Source: an uncultured Clostridium sp.
Lineage (GTDB): Bacteria > Bacillota > Clostridia > Lachnospirales > Lachnospiraceae
DNA length: 60,841 nucleotides
Reading direction: 5' to 3'
Assembly: GCA_946553025.1 (NCBI GenBank)
Contig: CAMNRM010000029.1
Span: 1-60,841, forward strand
The notes beneath the pieces were generated by a model. It was not told the origin of the DNA. It did not search any database and saw only the letters and a program-made list of their open reading frames with translations. A program made the position numbers and the translations under genes. Below are positions 25,735-35,486 of the stretch, piece after piece (positions within the stretch are counted from its first letter, which is position 1; every line of letters begins with the position of its first letter).

Positions 25735-26796
25735 TCAAAGCAGTTTTTCATACATCGCACATTCCTCTTCGGGAATTTGCAGTGCTTTCATTGCTTGTTT
25801 GGCAGTAAAGCCTACCGTTTTCATTAAGCTGCGTATAGATAAAACTTTTTCTTCTTTCCGTGTTTCGGCTTTGACCTCTTCTTTGACTTCGGCTTTGACC
25901 TCTTCTTTGACTTTGGCTTTGACCTCTTCTCTGACTTCTTCTATGAGTTCCTCTCTCATTTCTGCTCTAATTTCTACCATCGCCTGGCACATATCCACAA
26001 TTTCCTCCTCTTCGTCAATTTTAAACTGGGAATTTGTAAGGGTATTAATAACGATAACGGCATCCTTTTCCACTTTCTTAAAGCGATCATCGGTTGTCAA
26101 CAATTCTTTTAATTTTTTCTTATTCTTTGAATACTTGATATAAAGCAGCACTTCTCTCAAACTGGTTTTTAATTTATCGATAGATTCATCATTCATCTGC
26201 GCCGGAGCAATCAGATTAATCCGATAGTCCGGAATGAATTGGAGAAGTCCCTCATCCGGAACAGAAAGCATCTCATGAATACTCATAGCTCCATCCCACG
26301 GATCGGCATTGAACAAAATAACCAATGTGATTACCGGAAGCAGCCGATCTTCTTTATAAAAACCGCTTAGATACTCCCCGGAATCTGGTTTTTTGACCTC
26401 TTCCCCGCCTTTTTTCCTATCCTGTTTACCGACTTTCTTCTCCCGATGAGATTTTGCTGCTTTCTCCACCTGGGATGCATATTGGAGAGCATCATAAACC
26501 ATATTTTTTACGGCCATAGCATAGTGAATTTCTGCTTGATTTTCAATACCCAAAAGAAGATAAGCCACATGGTTATCCTGCATGGCCGAAAGATAATCTA
26601 AGTTATCACGATATTTTTGGACAGGGAAAACCGTCTTTTTATCGCCATAGGGCATGGCAATTTCTGTCGTATCCTGAACATGCAGCTTCGCAGGGTCTAT
26701 CACCTGCCTTCCGCTATAGAGAAAATAGTTAAAAGCATCCGCAAAGACCTTTGTATTTTTCATATAATCCTTTGTTACTGTATCTTTTCTTCCCAA
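25735..26796 (-). CDS. Rpn-family PD-(D/E)XK recombination-promoting nuclease/transposase-like protein
   Basis: A protein of about 353 residues, from a TTG start at 26796 that gives the family N-terminus (M)GRKDTVTKDYM followed by KVFADAFNYFLYSG. The AAGGAAGGTGAG upstream supports it; ATG 26763 is an alternative. The core has ENQAEIHYAMAVKNMVYDAL (Glu of the nuclease core) and LPVITLVILFNADPWDG. The C-terminal third carries a charged coiled coil of repeated EEVKAEVK, encoded by DNA repeats at about 25870-25945. Members cut DNA and promote RecA-independent recombination in E. coli; the role here is inferred. Confidence 0.82.
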   Translation of the reverse strand: MGRKDTVTKDYMKNTKVFADAFNYFLYSGRQVIDPAKLHVQDTTEIAMPYGDKKTVFPVQKYRDNLDYLSAMQDNHVAYLLLGIENQAEIHYAMAVKNMVYDALQYASQVEKAAKSHREKKVGKQDRKKGGEEVKKPDSGEYLSGFYKEDRLLPVITLVILFNADPWDGAMSIHEMLSVPDEGLLQFIPDYRINLIAPAQMNDESIDKLKTSLREVLLYIKYSKNKKKLKELLTTDDRFKKVEKDAVIVINTLTNSQFKIDEEEEIVDMCQAMVEIRAEMREELIEEVREEVKAKVKEEVKAEVKEEVKAETRKEEKVLSIRSLMKTVGFTAKQAMKALQIPEEECAMYEKLL

Positions 26797-26885
26797 CCCG
26801 CTCACCTTCCTTGTCTAATCTTTGTCAACCGTTTTTCTTATATTTAATAGTATACCATTCTTTATCGATTTTTTCTACAAAAATA

Positions 26886-26963
26886 AATCAACCCTACCAG
26901 ACAAACTCTGTTTCCACAATTTCATTCTTGTAGAGATAAGCATTTTGTCTGATAGAGTTGATT
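26886..26963. terminator. long hairpin downstream of adhesin 1
   Basis: Twenty-base arms (AATCAACCCTACCAGACAAA at 26886-26905 and TTTGTCTGATAGAGTTGATT at 26944-26963) pair with two wobble-type mismatches around a 38-nt loop. It starts 35 bp past the stop codon of adhesin 1 and probably ends or protects its transcript. A related hairpin lies at the same place behind adhesin 2 (52800-52868), with a conserved loop motif ATTTCATTCT. Confidence 0.7.
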
Positions 26964-26997
26964 CATAAATTAGCCTTTTAATTCATTAACAAGACTT

Positions 26998-29900
26998 TTA
27001 TTCTTTTTCCTGCCCGTCCCAAACACCATCGATTCCAACAAAATATCCGTCCGGTGTCGGTTCATTAACATAGGCGGCTCCATAAGGCTTATGTCCGGCG
27101 ATGGGATTGTACACCCACACTCCGGTTACTGCATTATAATTCCAGGTTGGGGCGGCAGAGGTTTCGTTAAAATAATACCACTTGCCGTCAATCATTCTCC
27201 ACCCTGTTGCAAGTTTTCCGCTTCCGGGTTCCATGTAATACACACACTGATCCTGCGCATCCCCGTACCATCCGGAATACATCCCGTTCTCCGTCATGAA
27301 ATACCAGCCATTTAACTGATAATCACAAACCCAGCCGGATTTCAGATAACCGGTAATACCAAAGGCATACCATGCGCCGTTAATCTGTTCCCAGATAACC
27401 TGTTCTGCGGCGGTTCCGTCAGCTAATTGTGTTACCTGCCCGATAGCCGGTGTTCCATCCGCATAAATCAGCTTCCATCCAAATTCATCGCTTACCCAGC
27501 GGGAATATCCCTCGCCTGCGCCGGTGATAATTCCTGTCTGGGCATTGTAATAACCCTTCTTTGGATCGCGGGGCACGCTGGAGGTCGTTCTGCTGACAGC
27601 CGTACTTGTGCGTCCGCCGCCACCTCCGCCTCCTCCGCCGGAGCCACCGCTGCTCCCGGAACTTCCGCTGCTGGTTCGTTTGTTGATTTCATAGTTCTGC
27701 GCGGCACGCTTTAAGACCTTGGTATCTCCCGTTCTGAACTCAATTCCCAAGGTATGCCGTCCCGGTGTGTTATTGGCCTGCAGCGTTTCTTTCCGGATGG
27801 TAATTCTGGTACTTCCGGATTCCGAACTGTAATCCACATCCTTTTTCAGCTTCACACCATCGAGGAAGATATCCGTAAATTCGCCATAAACACCGTCAGA
27901 AACCATGGTCTGTTCATAGATCGAGTTCGTGGTCATGTTTTGAATACGCTGGGTCAGCATATAGCCCTGATCCGTTGCGGCATTAACATTGGCATCGGTA
28001 TTCTCAATAACGGTCAATGTAAATGTTCTTTCGCTGGGCGCAAACTGATTATAACTGTTCTTCATCCGAACCGTAAAGGTAAAGCTTCCGGTTTCTGTAG
28101 GCACGCCGTAGACCTCGCCGTTTGGACGGATCACCATGCCTCCCGGCAGTTCACCGTCAATCAGTTCATAGCTGGTCTTATTCCAGCTGTACTTATTGCT
28201 GTTTTGAATCATTGTGCCATAGGGAACATATTTAACCGCCTCCGGAATCTCCTTTGTGGTAATGCTGGGGTCACCGACGGTACCGGTTAAACTAAGCACA
28301 ATCAGTTCTTTCCCTGCGGACTTAATCGTTAATGTACCGGAAATTTCCCTTCCGTCCGCTGCCCCTTCTTTCGGTCGGATACGAAGCTTGGCCAGATTCC
28401 ACGGGCTGGAATGGCTTGTTTCTCCATGATTAATATCCGGAAGTCCGTACTCTCCCTTTAAGGTCCAGTACTTATCCAATTCCACCGTATCCGATGCCAG
28501 ATCAACAGAAATTGACGGAACCTCCTTGTCGCCGAGATTGATCAGGACAATATCATGACGATAACCATAACGTCCGTCAATAATCATCTCACGGGTAGAG
28601 TAGGTTACTCCGTTTTCCACCCTTGTCTTTGCATCTTTATCGCCCAGGCTGTTAATATAAAGCCCGCCGTTTCCCACAACGGCTTTAACTACCTGCAGCC
28701 AGATATTTTGTAATGCAATGCCGTCCTCTGCGGAAACCGTATACTGTACAGGCCCCTTGGAAAAGTCATGGTAGCTTTTGCCGCTGATTTCGGGTTCTTT
28801 GCTTCCCACAGCATATAAATTTGCCACACTTCTTTTTGAAAACGTCGGTGCCAACTTGCTTAAATCTGCATTTTCATCGACCAGTATGGTCAGATAGCTC
28901 TGGTCTGCATAAGAATCTTCATCTGCATCAATCCGATCGACCCGGATGTTTTTCCCCTCAGCATCCACCAGACCATTAAAAGTAATCCAGGTATCACTGC
29001 TCAGGGCAAGAGGAATATCCCCTTCCTCGGTCTGAACTTTGAAATAGTAGGTTTCTTTAATATTCTTTTCATCTGCTCCTGCAAAGATAGAGAAAGTAAC
29101 ACCTTTGCTGTAATCTGCCCCATAACCCGGAGAAGCAAACAGTTCCCCTTTAACATCCTTTGCCCCCGCTTTTACCGCTTCCTCCATGGAGGCATATTTT
29201 CCCACATAAGCGGCAATAACAGACGACGGTACTTCTTCAACCTCATTGTAATAGGTAAACCTCTGATAATAGGTTCTGTTTGCCGAATAACCTTTATAGA
29301 GCGTATTGGTAATGCATGTAACGCCATCAACCTCCTGAGTATGGGTAGAACTTGACGCTGCCATCATACCGTTTTCATACTTTGCCATCAGTGAACCCCA
29401 GGAAACACTATTCTCCCGTACATACACAGATACAGACGTTACATCAAGATAAAACGGCAGACATCCCACGGCATTTCCGGCCGCATCAAAAGCAACCATG
29501 GTCACCCAGTAATTTTTATCATACAGCATGGGATATCCGGCATCCTTCTGCGTCATATCTTCGTTAAAGAGTTTATCCGTAATCTCGGTCCCGGACATCG
29601 CTTCGGCGGCAGAATCATATTCTCCTTCATACAGTTTAACATGATCATACTGAACCTTGGCAAACAATTCCTTATTCATCTCCAGCTGAACATAGGCCGG
29701 TTCATCTTTTTCCCATTGATTCCGGTCAGAAACAACAATTCTGAAACTCCGTCGAATTCCTCCATCAGAATATCTTGTACTATTATAATCCTCGCTGGGC
29801 GGTGCATTCTTTTTCTCTATCCGCTTCCCTTCACTGTCCTGAACATAAACAGACGGAATAAACCAGTCCGCAGAACAGGTTGTGTTTACTCTTACATTAT

Positions 29901-30906
29901 AACGGATGTTGTCCGCAGATAGCTGATCATCTTTTCCGACAATCATCGTCCAGTTTGTCCCTGAATTTGAATAACTGGTATCATAACTTAAATTCAGCTT
30001 ATCTCCCGAAGCACTGATGGTATAATCATCCCCAGAGCTCGTCCACATCACCTTATCGCCCTTGGCCATCTCCCCGCCGATAAACAAATCATCTACCGTT
30101 ACCATGGTCAGCTCTACCGGCGTATACCTGGTTAAATCCACAACCAGGCTTTTGCGTTCTAACGGCAATAAAGATGCAGGTGCTATTCCTCCATCATCCT
30201 CATCGGTAAATTCCTTTTCTTCCGGATAAACAATAACCTTATCCCCGCCAATATTTAAACTCATCTGTGTTACTGCATCTTTTTCCCACGAAGCAGATAC
30301 ATAAAACACATGTCCCCCGATTTCCACGGAATCGTCTGGTGTCATAAACCATTTACGTTCACGTTTTCCTTCAAAAACAAACTCCACTTCATATGGAAAG
30401 AACGGGTCTTCCTCCGGAATCTGAATGGTGTAGCTCCCATCCTCTTCAAACATGGCATCGCCGATTTCATCTTCAAAAAAGCTGTCCCGGTCAACGACAT
30501 GGAAGGCATGACTGCCCGTATTAAAGGTAATTTCTTCCTTTTTTGCCGCAGCCTTTTTTTCCGGATTTTCCAGAGTTTCCTTCTTTTCTTCCCCGGTCTT
30601 TGCCTCATCCTGCTCTTTTTCTTCGGTCTTTTCCCCGGCCTTTACCTCATCCTGCTCTTTTCCTTCGGTCTTTTCCCCGGCCTTTACCTCATCCTGCTCT
30701 TTTTCTTCGGTCTTTTCTTCGCCTTTTTCCTCGTCTGCCTCCTGCGCATTTCCCGGGCTTGCTTTCTTTTCCTTTTCACCGCTTTCTGCTGCCTCCTCCA
30801 GCACCAGACTTTGCGCGGGCGGCTGTGTTCCTGCCAGGACTGGCTGGGTAGGAATCATAAGCAATGCTGCCAGAACCGCAGCAAGCCCCTGTTTCACTTT
30901 TCTCAT
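26998..30906 (-). CDS. large secreted cell-wall-binding adhesin (paralogue 1)
   Basis: A 1302-residue secreted protein. Signal peptide 1-25 (MRKVKQGLAAVLAALLMIPT). Residues 40-130 are Glu/Lys-rich with 14-residue repeats (EKTEEKEQDEVKAG) encoded by 42-bp DNA repeats near 30590-30720. A long beta-rich ectodomain follows. A putative Ig domain (He_PIG type, GELPGGMVIRPNGEVYGVP) is at about 870-960. A Ser/Gly linker is near 1070-1105, and the last 195 residues are aromatic wall-binding repeats (GWKLIYADGT, GWRMIDGKWYYFNET). It should sit on the wall non-covalently. It has no LPxTG-like signal. A close paralogue is at 52920-56663. AAAGGAGATA precedes ATG 30906. Confidence 0.82.
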   Translation of the reverse strand: MRKVKQGLAAVLAALLMIPTQPVLAGTQPPAQSLVLEEAAESGEKEKKASPGNAQEADEEKGEEKTEEKEQDEVKAGEKTEGKEQDEVKAGEKTEEKEQDEAKTGEEKKETLENPEKKAAAKKEEITFNTGSHAFHVVDRDSFFEDEIGDAMFEEDGSYTIQIPEEDPFFPYEVEFVFEGKRERKWFMTPDDSVEIGGHVFYVSASWEKDAVTQMSLNIGGDKVIVYPEEKEFTDEDDGGIAPASLLPLERKSLVVDLTRYTPVELTMVTVDDLFIGGEMAKGDKVMWTSSGDDYTISASGDKLNLSYDTSYSNSGTNWTMIVGKDDQLSADNIRYNVRVNTTCSADWFIPSVYVQDSEGKRIEKKNAPPSEDYNSTRYSDGGIRRSFRIVVSDRNQWEKDEPAYVQLEMNKELFAKVQYDHVKLYEGEYDSAAEAMSGTEITDKLFNEDMTQKDAGYPMLYDKNYWVTMVAFDAAGNAVGCLPFYLDVTSVSVYVRENSVSWGSLMAKYENGMMAASSSTHTQEVDGVTCITNTLYKGYSANRTYYQRFTYYNEVEEVPSSVIAAYVGKYASMEEAVKAGAKDVKGELFASPGYGADYSKGVTFSIFAGADEKNIKETYYFKVQTEEGDIPLALSSDTWITFNGLVDAEGKNIRVDRIDADEDSYADQSYLTILVDENADLSKLAPTFSKRSVANLYAVGSKEPEISGKSYHDFSKGPVQYTVSAEDGIALQNIWLQVVKAVVGNGGLYINSLGDKDAKTRVENGVTYSTREMIIDGRYGYRHDIVLINLGDKEVPSISVDLASDTVELDKYWTLKGEYGLPDINHGETSHSSPWNLAKLRIRPKEGAADGREISGTLTIKSAGKELIVLSLTGTVGDPSITTKEIPEAVKYVPYGTMIQNSNKYSWNKTSYELIDGELPGGMVIRPNGEVYGVPTETGSFTFTVRMKNSYNQFAPSERTFTLTVIENTDANVNAATDQGYMLTQRIQNMTTNSIYEQTMVSDGVYGEFTDIFLDGVKLKKDVDYSSESGSTRITIRKETLQANNTPGRHTLGIEFRTGDTKVLKRAAQNYEINKRTSSGSSGSSGGSGGGGGGGGGRTSTAVSRTTSSVPRDPKKGYYNAQTGIITGAGEGYSRWVSDEFGWKLIYADGTPAIGQVTQLADGTAAEQVIWEQINGAWYAFGITGYLKSGWVCDYQLNGWYFMTENGMYSGWYGDAQDQCVYYMEPGSGKLATGWRMIDGKWYYFNETSAAPTWNYNAVTGVWVYNPIAGHKPYGAAYVNEPTPDGYFVGIDGVWDGQEKE

Positions 30907-31034
30907 CTAGCTTATATCTCCTTTCATTTTCTCTATATCCACTCCAGCTTTGCTACAATCCTGACAATCATAAGCTTCTGGAAAGAATATACCCGGTAAT
31001 TCATACGCATAATCATCCTTTATTCAGAATGAAT

Positions 31035-31349
31035 TTAAAATGGCTCCTCTTCCGGTGTCGGCGCGTTTTCATCTTCGCGTTGTTCAAGAATCTTTCCCAG
31101 CTTTTCGCGAAAGTCAAACTGCACCTCATCTTGAAATCCCAGGGCATAGATATGTTCGATATCCGCATGATCAAAAACGGCTGTAGCCTCCGATCCGATA
31201 TAGCCTTCCGGGTACGTACAGCCGCAGTAATCATAAACTTTGCCGCTGTCATCCCCCTGTAAATACTTCACATAACCCAAAATCATCAGCCGTTTTTCGC
31301 CGCCGTATAAGGATACGACCGAACCGATTGGCAATGTACGCTCAAACAT
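31035..31349 (-). CDS. DUF4176 protein of the type VII secretion locus (a)
   Basis: A 104-residue soluble acidic protein with the DUF4176 pattern: LPIGSVVSLYGGEKRLMILG, YDYCGCTYPEGYIGSE, then FDHADIEHIYALGFQDE. DUF4176 proteins are commonly found beside type VII secretion effectors in Firmicutes, and an accessory or chaperone role has been proposed for such neighbours. Its start shares one base with the stop of the second DUF4176 gene. It is the last gene of the secretion locus. Confidence 0.8.
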   Translation of the reverse strand: MFERTLPIGSVVSLYGGEKRLMILGYVKYLQGDDSGKVYDYCGCTYPEGYIGSEATAVFDHADIEHIYALGFQDEVQFDFREKLGKILEQREDENAPTPEEEPF

Positions 31350-31768
31350 TAATTTTCCCCTCCCTGCTCCTGATCCGCAGTTTCCTGTCCTTCGGTTTTC
31401 TGCTCTTCCATTTCCTGATCCGTTGTTTCCTGCTCTTGGGCTTCCGATTCCTGGCTTTCCTGTCCTCTGCCAGCCGCGTCCTCGATAGCAGCCATTTCCT
31501 TGGCCACTTCCTTTAAATGGTTCATAAACGCAAAATACTCCCCATCCTGATAGCCGACAGCCAGCACCTGATCAATCTGCGTGTGATCAAACGTGTAGAC
31601 CTCATTTTCATCCCGCAGTCCAATCGGATACATAAAACCGCAGTAATCCCAGATGTATCCGGGCACGGTTTCATTTTCAGCCAGGTACCCGGAAATCATC
31701 GTTGCTGCCGTGGAATCCTTTAAGACAACCATGGTTCCAATCGGAAAATACGTAACATCTCTTGTCAT
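31349..31768 (-). CDS. DUF4176 protein of the type VII secretion locus (b)
   Basis: Paralogue of the neighbour: FPIGTMVVLKDS, WDYCGFMYPIGLRDE, FDHTQIDQVLAVGYQDGEY. It has an additional Glu/Gln-rich, probably disordered C-terminal tail (repeats of QETADQE type). ATG 31768 with AAAGGA is chosen over the longer frame to 31840. It follows the candidate effector gene by about 150 bp. The doubling suggests two client interactions or recent duplication. Confidence 0.8.
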   Translation of the reverse strand: MTRDVTYFPIGTMVVLKDSTAATMISGYLAENETVPGYIWDYCGFMYPIGLRDENEVYTFDHTQIDQVLAVGYQDGEYFAFMNHLKEVAKEMAAIEDAAGRGQESQESEAQEQETTDQEMEEQKTEGQETADQEQGGEN

Positions 31769-31922
31769 ACTACTATTCCTTTCTTCTTTGATTTTTCCTG
31801 TCGTTTCCCGGACAATGCCATGCGGAAATATGATGTACAAAACCGTTTTCCCGGACAGGACAGTAACATTATAGCCTTATACCAGGTTTCCTACAAGCAT
31901 GTACCATCCGTCATCCTTCAGG

Positions 31923-33140
31923 CTACTTAAACCATCCCTTAAATCCTTCCCAGGCGGACTTGACTAGTCCCGGAACCGCTTTAACTGTACCGCTTAAATC
32001 AACCTCCAGCTTCACACTCCCGCCAATGCCAAAGGATGCACCTACATCAAAACTGATCTTCCAGTCTTTCACCCCGATTTCCGCATGGGCACCAATGCCC
32101 ACATTGATCGACCCTTTCACTCCGACATCTGCCCCGGCAAACTTCACTCCTTTGGTCACGGAGGCTTCTGCCGCTATTGCCTCTGCGGATAGTTTTCCGT
32201 GAACGGTTGGATTAATATTCCCTTTTGCATCCTTTAAGCCAATGACCGCTTCGCCCTTAACTTCTGCTTTTCCAAACGCCACATCGCCCTTGACATAGTG
32301 TCCGAAATATTTACCTCCAATATAACGTTCAAAATCTGCCGAAAAAGCAGACACAGAAACGCCCAGACTTACACCGGCAGCCAGACGGAGTTTTTTCTGT
32401 TTGCTTTCCGGATCAATATAATATAGTCCCGCATAAAGTTCCGCTGCTGCTTCGCATTTTAAGACATCAGCATTATAGGTAAAATGGCTAGAATCCTCCT
32501 TGCCAAAGGTATCCCCGTTATGAAATACCGACTCGGTTTTTTTCGCGCTCAGTTCCCAGATCTTTGCCGCTTCAATCTTACTTTTTTCCAGTTCGTCTTT
32601 ATTTTTGGAAGCAAAGGAAATTTTATTTTCCTCTATTTTCGAGTCATCAAACTCGTTTTCGTATTTCCCGTAGTTATTTTTTATTTCGTTTTTTTCATAA
32701 TAACTCCACGAAGAGGCATCCATTAATTTCGGGATCAGGCCCCCGGGAGTCCCCGGCAGTGAAAACGGATCGATTTTCCCGGGATTCAAACTGCCCGGCC
32801 CGACGGTCATAACCCCGCTGGCTGCTGACATTGCCGTCGTCTTCACGATTTCCGCCATGGGCACCCGTTTTCCGGCAAGCCGCAGTTCGGTCGTTTCGTA
32901 GGTATTAACCACATTCTGCAGGGTCGATGTGGAACTGTAAATTTTTCTGCTGTGGGAGGCTGCATTATTCTGTGCCGTCCTAAGGCGCTGTCGGATTCTT
33001 TCCTTCTGTGCAATTTCAAAACTCAGCCCGTTTTGGATTCTCCGTATCTGATCTTCCAGCCCCTGCATCTGCCGGGCGATATTGTTTAAATCCTGTGCCA
33101 AAGACCGCACATTCTGCGATTTTATCTTAAATTCACTCAT
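31923..33140 (-). CDS. candidate type VII secretion effector
   Basis: A 405-residue protein. Residues 1-100 form a long helical hairpin like WXG100/LXG targeting domains (KSQNVRSLAQDLNNIARQMQ, then TLQNVVNTYETTELRLAGK). A linker region contains Gly/Pro (GPGSLNPGKIDPFSLPGTPG). The last 190 residues have a two-residue beta rhythm with many Gly and Ala (AGVSLGVSVSAFSADFE, FDVGASFGIGGSVKLEVDL), suggesting a membrane-active or filamentous beta domain. Known toxin motifs are not seen. The position after the phosphatase (8-bp overlap) and before two DUF4176 genes fits an exported effector. No obvious immunity gene is adjacent. Confidence 0.6.
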   Translation of the reverse strand: MSEFKIKSQNVRSLAQDLNNIARQMQGLEDQIRRIQNGLSFEIAQKERIRQRLRTAQNNAASHSRKIYSSTSTLQNVVNTYETTELRLAGKRVPMAEIVKTTAMSAASGVMTVGPGSLNPGKIDPFSLPGTPGGLIPKLMDASSWSYYEKNEIKNNYGKYENEFDDSKIEENKISFASKNKDELEKSKIEAAKIWELSAKKTESVFHNGDTFGKEDSSHFTYNADVLKCEAAAELYAGLYYIDPESKQKKLRLAAGVSLGVSVSAFSADFERYIGGKYFGHYVKGDVAFGKAEVKGEAVIGLKDAKGNINPTVHGKLSAEAIAAEASVTKGVKFAGADVGVKGSINVGIGAHAEIGVKDWKISFDVGASFGIGGSVKLEVDLSGTVKAVPGLVKSAWEGFKGWFK

Positions 33141-33957
33141 ACCACGACCACACCTTTCTCTTTATTCTTCGGTTACCCCCGCGCTTTGCTTCTCCTGTGC
33201 CATCCCCTGCCAGTACCAGCATCAGCGACAGATTATCCCCCGCCCCGTTTTGAAGCACCTGATCCCGGATATTTTTTGCTGCATGATCCAAATCCCTGCC
33301 CTGCAGCGCTTCCAGTGCCTGTTTCCTTAAATACTCTTCCGGACAATACTTATAAATCCCGTCACTGCACAGCAAAAACAGCGTTTCCTCTTTGCAGGAG
33401 TCACTCTGTACGGAGCACTGGAACTTGGGCTGTACGCCCACAGCACGCACCAGGCGTCCATAGTTTTTATTTTTTTTAATCTCATCTTCGCTCAGTCCCG
33501 CAATCATCTGCTGCTGGTTTTCCCAGACATCGTCGCTGGTCAGCTGACAGAACTCCCGCTTTAACCACCGCCCCTTTCCCTGGTAGCAGCGGCTGTCCCC
33601 GCAGGAAAATACAGCCCATGCGCCGTGATCCACCCACAGGGCAACCAGCGTAGACCCGCAAAGCTCCCCCTTTTTCGTACCGGAATAAATCTCCTGGTTG
33701 ACTTCGGAAAAAATTTTTTTCAGTTCCTCTACCCCGCCGAAGAATCCCGGACGGGATAAGGAGGTTTTGTAGCCATCCCACCAGACGGAGGTTTTTTTCA
33801 CAATCGCCGCACTGGCCCTTGCTCCGTCCTGATGGCCGCCCATACCGTCAGCCACAAGGAAAATCCCGCTTTCCCCATCTGCGGCACAAAACAAACCATC
33901 CTGGTTTTCATTCATCTTCAGCCCAATCTCACTCAATGCCGTATAACGGATATTCAT
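33133..33957 (-). CDS. PP2C-type Ser/Thr phosphatase of the secretion locus
   Basis: A 274-residue PPM/PP2C phosphatase. Metal-binding motifs are in order: ENQDG, VADGMGGHQDGARAS, SCGDSRCY, CSDGIYKY and GAGDNLSL. It is cytosolic and should reverse the Ser/Thr phosphorylation made by the kinase at 45399-48323. FHA-domain partners are encoded in the same operon. Its start shares a base with the stop of the VWA-FHA gene (TAATG), and its end overlaps the effector start, so translation is coupled. Confidence 0.92.
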   Translation of the reverse strand: MNIRYTALSEIGLKMNENQDGLFCAADGESGIFLVADGMGGHQDGARASAAIVKKTSVWWDGYKTSLSRPGFFGGVEELKKIFSEVNQEIYSGTKKGELCGSTLVALWVDHGAWAVFSCGDSRCYQGKGRWLKREFCQLTSDDVWENQQQMIAGLSEDEIKKNKNYGRLVRAVGVQPKFQCSVQSDSCKEETLFLLCSDGIYKYCPEEYLRKQALEALQGRDLDHAAKNIRDQVLQNGAGDNLSLMLVLAGDGTGEAKRGGNRRIKRKVWSWYE

Positions 33958-35486
33958 TATCGAATTTCAACCCTCATCATCAAATTGCCCAGTTTTAATA
34001 CACATCCCGTATAAATCTCGGCTCCCCCCACAACCTGCTTTCCGTCCATATACGTACCGTTGGAACGGCTTAAATTCTCCACATAAACCTTCCCGTTTTC
34101 TCCGTAAATCCGGCAATGCCTTCCCGACACGGTTTCCTCATAATTTAACCGAATCTGGCACTCATCGTTATAGCCCACCAGCACGGAAGAATCTAAGGAT
34201 ACTTCAAAGCGCCGGATAGGATTATTAACATCTTCAAGAATCAGGGTATGTACGGCCTCTTCTCCCCACACAAACATCGTCGAGCGCTTGGGGGCTTCCT
34301 CGACACCGGCCATTTTGGTCGTCCGCTTTACCACATCCGTATCCGCCCCCGGCACATCGCCGTCCCGTCTGGGTTTGGCGGAAACAAACTGGTTTTTCTT
34401 TTTCTGCCTCTGGGCAAGGACGATCACAACTGCCGCAAGAAGACCCACAAGCAGCATCCCCGCCCCGATAAAGATCAGCGGAAGAAAATTCTTTTTTTCT
34501 TCAGGTTCCGGCGGCTCCGGTTCTGCTTCCGTCGTAGGTACGGGAACGGTTGTTTCCGGCACCGGCTTTACCTCTTCCGTTGTGGTTTCTTCAATCGTGT
34601 GAAACGGCATCATCACTTCAACGGAATCCGAAATGCTCTCTTCCCCGGATGTGATTACCAGATTAACTCCTTTTTTCGTTCCGTCACATTCCTTATCCTT
34701 TGGCGTTACGGTAACTTTAAGCGCCTGGTTTAACTCGGCAATTTTCTTAATAACCTCCATCGGATCAGACACTTCGTCGAGCATCCACGATTCCCCGCCG
34801 GTCGTTCTCGACAGGGCGAACATATTTTTTAACTGCTCATTATTCTTTTTATAGGTGCAGCCCAGGGTAAAAATCGGATAAGGCGTTTTTTCCAGGGCAG
34901 CATATAATTCTTCTTTGGTATAACCAATGGATTTATTATCAACACCATCTGAAATAATAACGATACGTTTCAGTGCTGCAGAGTTTTCTTTATTGATTTC
35001 TTCTAACATCGCATAGAGCACATCGGTAAGATAGGTTTCCTGATCCTGATAGGTAATCTTGTCAATCGCCTGCTTTACCTGCGCATAGTCCCCGCATTTC
35101 TGGACCAGATACTGTATCTCATCCGAAAATACCGCGATGGTAAACTGCTCCCTCTCCATCCGGTTTGCCGCCAGCTCCGACATAATCGTGCGGATCAGCG
35201 GACGGTATTTTTCCGTAACCGAAAGGGAATTATCCAGTAAAATGATGGTTTCTATCGGAATTTCTTCCTCGGCAATGGGATGGCTTTCAATCCTTTCGGC
35301 CTCACTCGTCCCAATCTGACACTGCATCTCACAGCCATCCCCGGGATTTTGAACATATAAAATAATCTCTTCATCCTTTACGGCAAAACTGTAAATCCCC
35401 CCGGTATAGGCGGCAAATACAATCTGCACACAGAAAGCCGCCGTCAGCAGCCCTGTCAATAATGTTTTTCCCCATATATTCTTCAT
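33957..35486 (-). CDS. VWA- and FHA-domain membrane protein
   Basis: A 509-residue protein: signal or anchor segment 1-25, a von Willebrand A domain beginning IILLDNSLSV (MIDAS DxSxS at 85-89), a transmembrane segment (LIFIGAGMLLVGLLAAVVIV) and a C-terminal FHA domain (SGRHCRIYGENGKVYVENLS, then RSNGTYMDG). The VWA part is outside and the FHA part inside, so it could couple an external contact to phospho-Thr binding in the cytosol. ATG 35486 is preferred over TTG 35507. It may act as a membrane component of the secretion system, where EssB-like proteins are missing. Confidence 0.85.
   Translation of the reverse strand: MKNIWGKTLLTGLLTAAFCVQIVFAAYTGGIYSFAVKDEEIILYVQNPGDGCEMQCQIGTSEAERIESHPIAEEEIPIETIILLDNSLSVTEKYRPLIRTIMSELAANRMEREQFTIAVFSDEIQYLVQKCGDYAQVKQAIDKITYQDQETYLTDVLYAMLEEINKENSAALKRIVIISDGVDNKSIGYTKEELYAALEKTPYPIFTLGCTYKKNNEQLKNMFALSRTTGGESWMLDEVSDPMEVIKKIAELNQALKVTVTPKDKECDGTKKGVNLVITSGEESISDSVEVMMPFHTIEETTTEEVKPVPETTVPVPTTEAEPEPPEPEEKKNFLPLIFIGAGMLLVGLLAAVVIVLAQRQKKKNQFVSAKPRRDGDVPGADTDVVKRTTKMAGVEEAPKRSTMFVWGEEAVHTLILEDVNNPIRRFEVSLDSSVLVGYNDECQIRLNYEETVSGRHCRIYGENGKVYVENLSRSNGTYMDGKQVVGGAEIYTGCVLKLGNLMMRVEIR

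Noticed and set aside
30310-30999. 229-codon hydrophobic plus-strand frame opposite the adhesin 1 N-terminus
   Set aside because: The Leu/Phe richness mirrors the Glu/Lys-rich repeats and signal peptide on the coding strand.
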